From Sanderia malayensis (Eukaryota > Cnidaria > Scyphozoa > Semaeostomeae > Pelagiidae), in contig RQOL01000482.1 in NCBI GenBank assembly GCA_013076295.1, forward strand, positions 62,001 to 126,000: a stretch of 64,000 nt of DNA, read 5' to 3'. Below the pieces are notes generated by a model that saw only the letters and a program-made list of their open reading frames with translations, was not told where the DNA came from and ran no database searches. Shown here in pieces: positions 22,731 through 32,523 of the stretch (its first letter is position 1; the number at the start of each line of letters is the position of its first letter). Position numbers and translations under genes: made by a program.

Positions 22731-22995
22731 TGATAATAGATAAACAGGCGAGCGCAGTGAGCTAACCCATTGTATGTGGGTTCAAAGAAGCATGAGCGTA
22801 AGCAAACGCAGCGCACGAAGTGCACCCTATCAGTCAATGTTTCTTGATAATAGATAGACAAGCGAGTGCAGTAAGCTAACCCATTGTATGTGGGGTTGAA
22901 AGAGCCACGAGCATAAGCGAATGCAGCGCACGAAGTGCACCCTATCAGTTAATGTTTCTTGACAATAGATAGACAGGCGAGTGCAGCGAGCAAAC
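22730..22995 (-). repeat. Tandem hairpin-type repeat, about two and a half units
   Basis: A unit of about 128 bp (CTTGATAATAGATAGACAGG, GCGAGTGCAGCGAGC, ACCCATTGTATGTGGGG, GCATGAGCGTAAGCGAATGC, GCGCACGAAGTGCACCCTATC) recurs from 22730 to 22995. It carries the GCGCACGAAGTGC hairpin. Its edge at about 22995 truncates the protease gene. Confidence 0.75.
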
Positions 22996-24480
22996 CCATT
23001 TGGAAATGCTTTTTGAGATCATTTGCCATCAGCAACTTCCATTTGGTTACGAAGCTTTCTGGTTGTATGTTCTTGTAAAATGCTTTCACAAGAGACAGGC
23101 CTGTGGCAAAGACCTTTGTCTTGTTCATATCAGATATATTTGGACCTGAATCTGCATAAACCATCAGTGATATATGTGGATATATTGCCACAACTCCAAA
23201 GTTGTCAACCTCAGTGCCTTGTAGATGAATGGGCACGATTACAACTTTAAATGAGGACAGGTCGTCTCTTCTCAGAATTGCTTTCAAAGCAGCTCTTTCA
23301 GTCTGTCTTGTCAGTAGATATGGAAACACAAAGGAATTCACACAGAGCACAGACTTTTGGTTAGAAGACGATTGTTGCAAGAAAGCATAAATAATGGCAC
23401 TGTTAATCACACCATCTGTCATTGTATTCCTTAGATCACTGGCATTAACCATGCAAGTTGTTGCTACACTGCCTTCGTCTTTCAAAATGAGTTCCAAATC
23501 TTTTTGTGCTTTGGGTGTAATACTCATTGAACTCTTTGGAACTTCTTCTGGTTATAGAGAATCTTTTTGAACATAGACAACCATTTGCACACCCTTTTGG
23601 AAGTTGTGCTCTTGCAATTTTCTTCTCAAGTTCCCAATCTTTATGGTTTTATTGTTAAACTCTGTTATGTCACCCTCAAGAATGATAGATAGATAAGTAG
23701 TGCCCTGCAGTAATGCTTCTCCCACTCCACTTAATGGCAGCATGAAAAATATAATTGACAGGATCTCCTTCCTTGCGTCCTCCCATAATGAAGCTCATGT
23801 TTACTTCCACAGCTACATTGACCCAAATTTTTATTGGAAGTGTGCTGGCACACAATCTCTGAAACATGATGACCAAGAAAGGAGGTGGGTTAAGAAAAAA
23901 TTTACAGGATGCCAGCTTGCTGTGTGAAGCAATTTTCTCACATTTCGTACATGCAATGTCTGGTGAGTACTCATAGTCACCGACTAATGTGTTCCAGAGC
24001 AGGTGGTGAAGCTCATAGACTGTATCTGCATCTCCTGGAAGCACACGTATGTGGCGTGTATATCCTTCAGAGAATCCATCCATGTTCCCACATTTTCAAC
24101 ATAATTTCAGCTCACTGGTCTTGATGTATGCACCTCTATCTCCGATTTTCCCCCTCTTCCAGTCTTGTTGTCAATCGTTCAAGTGCATCTTCTACATCGA
24201 CATCCTGCATTTCTGCTGGGTGTATGTCTAGCATCTGTGCAATGACTTCAACAGTTCCCGATGGTTCAATTAGTGGCATGGCTGTCTCCTGCATTGCTTC
24301 CACCACGTCTGCTACCAAGTGTCCATATGTTCCCACATTGCTATCCAGCAGTGAAATGAGGGCAGACTTCACGCATGTTCCACAGACAATCTGCAGCAAT
24401 GATTTTAGCCAGCAGTTGCTAAATTCGTTCCCCATGCCACGTTGAGAGCTGGAGGTATTCAGATGAACATGATTTGGAAA
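22996..24480 (-). pseudogene. USP-like plus Ulp1-like protease fusion gene (broken)
   Basis: The N-terminal part looks like a ubiquitin-specific protease (C19): GNEFSNCWLKSLLQ with the catalytic Cys (about 24420), a CWKCGN/CTKCEK zinc pair, LNPPPFLVIMFQR, and ITAGHYLSI with the catalytic His (about 23700). A second part resembles a Ulp1/SENP protease (C48): SDLRNTMTDGVINSAIIYAFLQQ, DLSSFKVVIVPIHLQG and VYADSG. The Ulp1 His-Trp pair reads Asn-Phe, and the region of the catalytic Cys is cut off by a repeat. Damage: a frameshift near 24145, a TGA in the zinc ribbon, a 4-bp TATC duplication near 23690, and a TAA near 23550 between the two parts. The parts share one frame across that TAA, supporting an original fusion. 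The gene family is unknown to me. Confidence 0.6.
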
Positions 24481-24570
24481 GGGGTATGTTTGGTCTCCTA
24501 TCTAGTCACGAACACTCTCCTCTTTAGATGCTATATTTTGTACATACTGAGCTACTCTGTCTCTAGAATT

Positions 24571-24966
24571 CCGTTCCTTGTCTTTGCCAGTTATGGAAAA
24601 ACAGATTTATTCGATCGAGCAATTCAAGAAAAGATTGGTTCCGGCTTCTATTGCGATGTTCTTGCTAGGGAGCGAGGCCCATCTTGCAATTCAAGTTTTC
24701 AGATCCCCAACCTGAAGCACATGCATATCAGATTTCTTGGAGAAAGCAATCCAATAGAGCTTTTATCTACAAGTGACGTAGAAAATGATGTACATGATGA
24801 GGAATCATTGCACTTCAAATATGAAGGGTCCAAGCACAGTGTCACACATCTTAAATTGTCTCTATCAAGTGAAGAATTAAACAAACAAACATTTGTTCAC
24901 AACCAGCTAGCAAGGAAAATTCATATTCCTAAAAGCATTTCAATATCCCAGATGTTACAGTTATAG
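24571..24966 (+). CDS. Unrecognised exon, about 131 aa
   Basis: A polypyrimidine-rich CTCTGTCTCTAG acceptor at about 24570 opens a frame that runs to TAG at 24966. The peptide is FASYGKTDLFDRAIQEKIGSG at its start, followed by an acidic stretch (SDVENDVHDEES) and ends KSISISQMLQL. I recognise no family, and no upstream plus-strand exon is obvious. It lies between two minus-strand pseudogenes. It could be the last exon of a spliced gene or a chance frame. Confidence 0.3.
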   Translation, partial: PFLVFASYGKTDLFDRAIQEKIGSGFYCDVLARERGPSCNSSFQIPNLKHMHIRFLGESNPIELLSTSDVENDVHDEESLHFKYEGSKHSVTHLKLSLSSEELNKQTFVHNQLARKIHIPKSISISQMLQL

Positions 24967-24994
24967 TGAGGTCGATAACCCGAGAAATCGTGCG

Positions 24995-25660
24995 AAGTGT
25001 GATAAAAGCATGAAAATTTGTGAATCTACCAAGTTTGATATGCTTATCAAGATAGGATATAGACCCCTTCTGAAATATGCCCCCTTGTGCTATTTTTAGC
25101 TCAAAGTATTTGTACCCAGTCCTCCATTGACGCTGCTGAGAAAACTCGCTCTGTTTCATGATAAAGGCAATGAAACTTGGTACACTTACATAATTTGATG
25201 TGCCAAATGAGACAAAAGTAATTACCCCAACGTAGAAACAACCCTTTTGCTATTTTTAGACTAGGGTAGTCGTAGCCAGTCCCCCAGAACATCCTGTTAC
25301 GGTATCTTATTAAGACGCAACTATACAGCCAAGAAACTTGGCAAACCTACATAATTTGACATGCTTAACAAGATAGAAGTAGTTACCCGAAGGTAGAAAC
25401 AATCCTTATGCTATTTTTAGACTGGGGTAGTCGTACCCAGTCCCCTAAAACCTCCTGTTACGGTATCTTACTAAAACGCAACTATACAGCCATGAAAAAA
25501 TTGGTAAAACAGTCATGAAACTCGGTAATTTAACATGCCAACAAAATGAAAGTGTATCCCAACGTAGAAGGGATATTTGTACCATTTTAAACTGGGGTAA
25601 GTTGTGCCAACCCCTCGAAACAAGCTGTTATGGATCTTATCGAAGGCATGCTAAGAAGGA
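24995..25660. repeat. Degenerate tandem repeat, about 160-bp unit, four copies
   Basis: The GCTATTTTTAGACTGGGGTAG block recurs at about 25088, 25249, 25410 and, degenerate, 25590. Each copy is followed by a CCCAGTCCCC-type sequence and a CATGAAACTTGG..TAATTTGACATGC stretch. The array lies just downstream of the nuclease gene, where a transposon end would be expected. Confidence 0.8.
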
Positions 25661-25686
25661 TGAAAGTTGTACCTGTCGTCTGATAT

Positions 25687-28600
25687 CTATTCGTTCACCT
25701 CTACCTCACATTCTCCAATACAGCTACAAAGCTCTGTACAGGGCAGATCAGCTCGTTTGCATTGGCATCTTCCAGACGAACATCCTTTTTTGCATTTGCA
25801 GTGCTTTAATTCGCGGAGTACTTTTGAAACTTCCTCTATTGTTGTCCAGCGAGGTGAAAACTTTCCGTCGATTTTTTTCCAACCCCACAATGTAGGATCA
25901 GGTAACGCTTGCACCTTTTTGCAGCTTTGCCCCCAGACGTACCTAAAAATCAATTTTTTCTTTCAATAAGGGAAAGGAACAAAAAATACTCCCATTTACA
26001 TGCGGCTAGCATTTGTTTATTGCGTTGTGGATTGCAAAAGTTTTGTTTACAAAGTTGTCAAACAAAAACGGATCCGGATCGCTATTCATTTGCACAGCAG
26101 TACAGCACAATTTTTCCTGCAAGTAAATATAAAGTGAAAACGATAAAAAAATAGTCGCTTACCCGGCTTGATATGCAGCTCTCAACGAGTGCTGATGCAA
26201 GGCATCCTTTATCGGCGGTATGACGTCAATATCTCTGGACTTTTTCATAAAGAGATGTTTTCTACAATCGTTCACATCTGTCCGAGAACTTGATCGGTCA
26301 TACATTAGGATCACAAAGCGTTGTAGCTGTGTCAGATCACCTTCACTGATGGTTTCTGGGCTATCGGAGAGTCTCTGTAAAGTTTCCGTGACACCAGGGT
26401 ATGCTTTCCAACACCGTCATGCACTTGTTTTTCCCTTTCCTGCAAAGGATGACACCGTGTCGCAACCGGTAAACGCATGCCAATAAAGTAATGCAGAGCA
26501 TTTTTCTTCTCCCAGTGCTTCCATTCTTCTATGAATAGGAATCCATCTTTTATTTTTTCCTGCCCCGAACTCTATCCAAAGCTCATCCAATGCAAGAAAA
26601 GTGAACTTTGCGATTGCGATGATAACGACATCAGTGTCAATGGTCTTTATTAAGACTTTCGAATTTCCCTCTTGAGAACAATGCTTCACATGCAGAAAAA
26701 GCCTGGTGTCAGCTTCCTCATGGTTACACGGACTGAGGTCATCAACTATGCCATCAAAGCCATTGGTAAGAACCTGGTCCATGATAGTGCTGACAATAAT
26801 CTTCTCAGGGACGTTTAATTTTACTACGCACATAGCGAGTATTTTGAAAAGTTCGGACTTATTTCCATCAACTCTTAAAAAATTTTCCAATTCTTTGGTA
26901 TTGGTGTTTTTGCTGTCACCTTAATACGGGACCCTGTTCCCCGCTTCTCTCGAGCTCTTTTATGCTGCTTTCACGGTAGACGTCAAAAACCAAATCTAGG
27001 CGTCTAAGATCTCTATTAGCAAGAATCGTTTTAAAAAATGACGCCATTTCGTTATCTGCATAATCTTGAAAATTTCTTGAACTCAAAGGCGATACCATAT
27101 GAACTATTGCTGCACCATCTAGCAAAACTGCCGTAATGTCTGATGGTCTCTCTGTCTGTACAATAATGTACTCGTCAAAGATTTTTAAACAGTTTGATTT
27201 TGCAGTTTGCCTCAGTTTTCCATACATTGAGAGTGCCGGTGGGTAGACATGATTTTCATGTGCAAAAAATTCACTCAAGTCACTTTCTCTGCTTTGGCAC
27301 ACTACATACAAACGTGAAAACAACTGACAGTCCTGCTTCATTGTAGTAAGTTTTAACTTAGAGCTAGATGTCTTGATGGAGTTTTTATTCCGGAAAAGGC
27401 TGAACTTATTGCGTTTAATTGGCTCGTGAACCGACGTTTTTCCTGTAATAAGTCGCTCAACTTTAAACTCTCGATACTGAGTAGCTCCAGCATCCCTTGC
27501 AATCTTCACGGACCTAGCTGATTCTTCGTCCATTACTTTTTTACTCATCAGTGTAATGAGGATGTCTTCTTCTTCTTCAAAGGGATTTCCTTCACCTTCC
27601 AAAATATCAGCGAATGCTTTTACATCTTTCTTAAACTTTTTTTCAAAAGCAAGGGTGTCTTCGTGGCGCTTAGATGAATCATCTTTGTCTTTGTTGCGCA
27701 AAAGTGACTCACATTCATCAACCATCAAAGACATTTCTGGGCCTGCCATCATCCATTTCATCAGAGCATTAGGCTGATCTAATATACGGATCACTCCTCC
27801 GTCTCCCTTAACTACTTTATTATTTTGTTCATGCGCATGGTCAACACCAATACATGAAAACTTTTTTTTACTCTTCTGAACGACAAATTTTCCATCCATA
27901 AACTCGGTGTAAATTTCAGGGTGAAGAACTTCAAGCTCATTTAATGTTTGGATGAAGACTGGCAGCCATTTTGCGTAATGCGTGTGATCCATACTAAACA
28001 TCCAAGGTGTAAGTTGTTCCAAACACTCACAGTACTGTTTGAAGCTTCTCTGATACTCCTAACGAACAGAAGAAGTAGCACCTCAAGCTCTATAACTGTG
28101 TACCAGTGATCGAACTGACAACAGCTTGTTCTTTTTGTTATCCATTCCCTGAGAGTGGTGTCCGATGATGACGTTTGTTTCCTCCAGTGCTTCATCAGCA
28201 AATGATGCAATGCTGCAACTGAAACCTGATGAGCATACCGGCAACGCTTTACATTGTGGCCTATCAGGTAAGCATCACTAGTGCCAGGTGTACTTATCCC
28301 AGCTGCTACAAAAATTTCCGCCCACTCACTGCCTTCAAGCCAATCTCCTATCATTGCCATGGTAGCCATCTCAGTATGCAGGTCACCCATCATGACAACC
28401 ATCTTGTCTTCTCCTAAGCGGCTAGGGAACTGCCATTGAATTTGCTTAGCCAATGCATACACAGGTTGATCCGCTGTTATTGTTGGAGATTGCTCTGGGT
28501 TAACGGTTGTCAATGTCTTTGCAATTATCTTCATTAAATGACATACAACTGCCTTTGAATTAATGCTATCTTTGAGTAGAGGTAGCATGGTATTTTTGCA

Positions 28601-30446
28601 TGGCGGATGTGGAGGCGAATCCTGTTCACCTGAATAATAAGCTGCCCAAGAAATTTGTTCAGGTGCTGGCTCTTGCGCTGTAAGTACTTGGTCTACCTTC
28701 TTTAACCAGTCTATTTCCCCATCAATGCTCTTGTATTGGCTAACGTGCGTAGGTGCAGCTATCATTGGCAACGGTTTCTGTATTTTACCGTCCTTTACTG
28801 GTTCCACCTCTGCATAGTACGCTGGGAACGAAATTTTTTTATCTCGCTCATTCTGGTTTACATCAACACATCTTCTTTTCACAGCTGGACTCGTACTGCC
28901 AAACTGGAACATAGAAATGGCTGTGCCATGGAAATGCGTTTGTGCTGTTGTTGATTTTGCATTCTGATCTAAGTTATCAATGGCGGAGAGTGTAAATTGT
29001 CCTTGCTCCAGAGCTAGGGGAACAACGCAATTTCTTCTTTGGAACTTGTCACAAATGTTTTGTGCAATTGACGTCTGAATGTTTTGGACGCGATCGTAAG
29101 ATACGCTAAGGCCCAATTTTGCCATCCTGTTAATTAAACCCTTCTTTCTTGTGCGATTAAACAGCATAATACCGTTATAAAGCGGTAGTGGCGTTTCTTG
29201 TTCTCTTGGGTGTCTTCGATATTTTGTACCACAGCGTCTACGCTTTAGAGAGTTGAATCGAATTAACTGAGCAATGGAAAGTGCCGCTTCATTCACATCA
29301 TCAGCTGAATCATCGTCGTCTAACCCCATGTTTCCACCCTCAACAATCATCTCAACAAAGGCAAGCAATGATTCTGGAACGGAGGCAATCTTGCTTTCTT
29401 TGCTAAAAGTGCCATCAAATTCCGAAAAGTCTTCGAATATAGCTTTCCTTGCCGAGACACATGCCATCCTGTTCATTGCTCCAACATGCTTCAAGAAGTC
29501 CACTACCAATGTCTTGTTTGAAGGCAAGAATAATTTCGCGACCTGCTTTCTTCTCTTCAAGTTCTGTTATGTTCTGAAGTATGGAGTCTTTTAACCTTGT
29601 GCTATGTATTGAGTTTTCAGGCTTATGACCATAGTGCACCATACGTTTAGAAAACAGTTTTTTCAAGTCACTCAGTTTAAATACAGGAGAAATTTCTGAA
29701 GTTTCATATTCATTTCTGATGTATGAAATTATTTCGGATAGGACTATTCCGTAGATAACAGATCCTTGGCTTTCCGTTTTGCTTTCTTTCATTTTGTGAC
29801 TTTGCTGAGCGTTGTAAAGGGAAACAAGACACTTTTGATGGTACATTGCTTTTGTTGCCACCATATCACCCTCGCTTAGTTTCGCCATAACCTTTTCATT
29901 GCCTGTTTCTATGGCAGCATCTTTTACCTTTTCGTTCAGTTGGAATGTTGTTGCAGTATGAAGATTTTCTTAATTGTCTTCCAGATCACAAAAGAAACAC
30001 ACATTCTTTTTGAAATTTTCGCTCCTGAACGATGAACGAGTGCTGATTTTACGCTCTGCCACACCATTCTGTGAGATATTTTTTGTCTGGTTTTCCACAG
30101 ATTGTAATCTTTTGTTTGTGTGATAAGAATCGAACTTGCTTTGATTTGTGGTACTTTGCATTTATATTGACGAAGATCTCAAACTTATCTTGGCCATTAT
30201 CTCTCAGTCTCCCTGATTTTAAATCAAACGGGAGTTCTTCAAATTCAGCACAAGTTGCAATGTCACTAATAAGACTTTTGTATCCAGCAAACTTATCTTT
30301 ACGTTTCGAGCTAGCGGGGCAAACAAGCTTTTCACTGCTCTCGGACTGGCAAACTATCTTTCCCAGTCTGTTCTTTGCATCGCGATTTTCCGTGTTGCAC
30401 TAAATTCATAAATGGCATTAACTAATTGCAGCTTCCTTTTTGACAT
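25687..30446 (-). pseudogene. FEN/XPG-like nuclease with CXC domain, copy 1 (broken)
   Basis: About 1,300 residues can be followed on the minus strand. They include an N-terminal Cys-containing region (VCFFCDLED, YHKSC-like site, MVATKAMYHQKCLVSLYN), a long middle (29560-27941, then 28022-26916) with GVDHAHEQNNKVVKGDGG and VLLDGAAIVHMV, the block NHEEADTRLFLHV (about 26705-26730), KTIDTDVVIIA (about 26640) and AFTGCDTVSSFAGKGKTSA (about 26460). These last three resemble the XPG-I acidic core and helix-hairpin of FEN-type nucleases. A spliced last exon (25687-25942) adds WGW and a Cys-rich HCKCKKGCSSGRCQC tail. Stops or frameshifts lie near 30350, 30150, 29970, 29500, 28040, 26940 and 26876, and there is a TGA at about 26414 where Trp is expected. 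Academ-type transposons are known to encode XPG-like nucleases, so origin from such an element is possible but not shown. Confidence 0.65.
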
Positions 30447-31718
30447 TGTAATCATAAAAGGCTGAAAACTAGGTAGTTAGATCTTAAACTCAAACATATA
30501 GACCTATTTTTGTATATTCATTTTGTCCATCCACATCAATCTGTTACTTCACCAACTGATTCTTTCCAAGACCACCCTGTAGTCATATTCGATCTCAAAT
30601 TACAAATTGACAAATAAAATTCGGAATATGCCTAACACATTAACATTGCAAACACAACAATTTCCGACATAGTTTCCGTCAATTTTAGGGATTTGGTAAA
30701 AACTTCCATCTCTCTTAGCATGAAAAATGGCTGTTCATATTGCAGAACTTCGAGCTCGAGCTGTTCATATTGCAGAACTGGTATATAGACATAAGCAAGA
30801 AAATTTCTGAGGAGAAACGGCATGATATCATCAAAAAGAAAATAGTGCCTATTTTTTACATGCATAAGAAAATGAAATTTAGTAAAGTTATGCTTACTTT
30901 CTGCAAGTGTATTTATGCAAGTTCTTTTTAAATAGGAATTAACCTACCTGACATCTTGATTTTGTGGATCATAAAAGAGCTGATCTTTCAAATACTTGAG
31001 CTGTCCTTTATAAAATAGCTCCAGGCATTCATGTAGCTCACGCTACCATCTTTCAATCTGGGGGTAAATCACCAGAATGTATGTGTAAAGATAAATCTTT
31101 GTTAATTTTCTTACAAAGGGTATACAATGTTAATTTTGTAACAAAAGGTATAAGATATTTTTTGTTTGTGAATGTGTTTACTGAAAGCAAATTAAGAAAT
31201 TAACACCCATTATCAGTGGTTACATCTAAGTATTATTTACTCACCCCTAAAACACCTGAATTATGTGAAAATGGGGCAGGAAGTCATACTTGCGAGTGGT
31301 TTCAATTCTTTAACTGAATTGAAAATATTCGATTGAAAGTTTTGATCGACTTCCATTTTATCACTGATTTGTTTTGATTATTTGTTTTGATTATTGAGTA
31401 TTTGACTATTTTTCGACTGAATTGTTTTGATAGATTGTTTTGATGGATTGGACTGAAATTGTTGACCTTTGTCCACGATCTAACTCCAAGCTTGACTTAT
31501 GTAAGTTTGTATTATGATTCAGCATTGATATCATAACCTTAGAAATAACCACATTTCTGAATTAACACATGCCTATGAATGTGCCAAATTGATTTCTAAA
31601 TTTCATATTTTATCTTATTTATATGCTCATGTTTTGATAATTATACTTAGTTATGTTATGTTATTCAACAGGCCTTGCCAAGAGTAGTTATATTAGCTTA
31701 TAGTTATTAGAAGTTAAT
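30447..31718. other. No gene seen
   Basis: AT-rich, with a duplicated CTGTTCATATTGCAGAACT (about 30732-30780) and a TTTGTTTTGATTAT-rich low-complexity run (31360-31450). Short frames only. Confidence 0.5.
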
Positions 31719-32180
31719 TTAAATCTGTTTTATTTGCTCATTCAAAAAATTAAAACCACAGAAGTTCACATTTTTCTTGACTCTATTGATCTTGAAAGTA
31801 GCTTTTACCTGATTGGATATTGATGAACCATACACGACTAAGGAAACAGGATCTTCTGCACCTAGCTCTGACATCACAAATGCATGCATTGTGGCCATCT
31901 CCCCTGTTTCTGTGCCCTTGTTGATTCTTAAGTTTTGAGCAATGGTTCGAAATACCATCTTCCTACAATCTTGGGGTCAGAATTAGTTGTCCAAATTTTC
32001 AGCCATAGAAGTTTTCTGCTTGCGGAATCTAAGTAACCATATATAGCTAAAGGGAATGTGCTTTTCTGTTACCCCATAAGTTTTGCATGTCCGTCCAATG
32101 AATGCACCCAATTTGGCCCCGTTTTGACAAAGTTCCCTCTCAATCTTTTTCCTATGGATAGCCAAACACGACAAAAGTGG
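31719..32180 (-). other. Possible exons of an unknown minus-strand gene
   Basis: The frame NKGTETGEMATMHAFVMSELGAEDPVSLVVYGSSISNQ (in part) runs to a GTAAAAGC donor at about 31808. A second frame (31983-32174) reads LAIHRKKIERELCQNGAKLG. Neither is recognised, and they may be unrelated decayed pieces. Confidence 0.2.
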
Positions 32181-32189
32181 TTGAAAATC

Positions 32190-32400
32190 TGCAATTGGGG
32201 ATTGAGATTTCGTAGATGGGGTTTGAGATCTTTGGGTTGAGATTTCGCAATTGGGTGTTCAGAATTTACAGGTGGGGGTTGGGAATTTACAGCTGGGATT
32301 ATGAAAAGTTACAGTTATGGGGGTTGAGATTTCAGGATTGAGATTTCACGATTGAGTTTTAACGATTGAGATTTCATAATTGAGATTTCACGGTTCAGAT
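32190..32400. repeat. Degenerate minisatellite (TTGAGATTTCA)
   Basis: A unit of about 17 bp built on GATTGAGATTTCA is repeated about ten times with changes, just before the LINE. It may have grown from a simple sequence at the insertion site. Confidence 0.6.
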
Positions 32401-32523
32401 TTCCTGCCAAAAACATAGAGAAGGAATAATGGCGGACGGTAGCATGTTCACCCGGATATGTGAACTTGCGAAAGAAGACAACAACTGTAGCAGAGATATC
32501 AAACAAATCAAAGAAATACAACA

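Noticed and set aside
22996..30446. Reading internal TGA codons as recoding (selenocysteine or Trp).
   Set aside because: The same genes also contain TAA and TAG stops and frameshifts, so ordinary decay explains the TGA codons.
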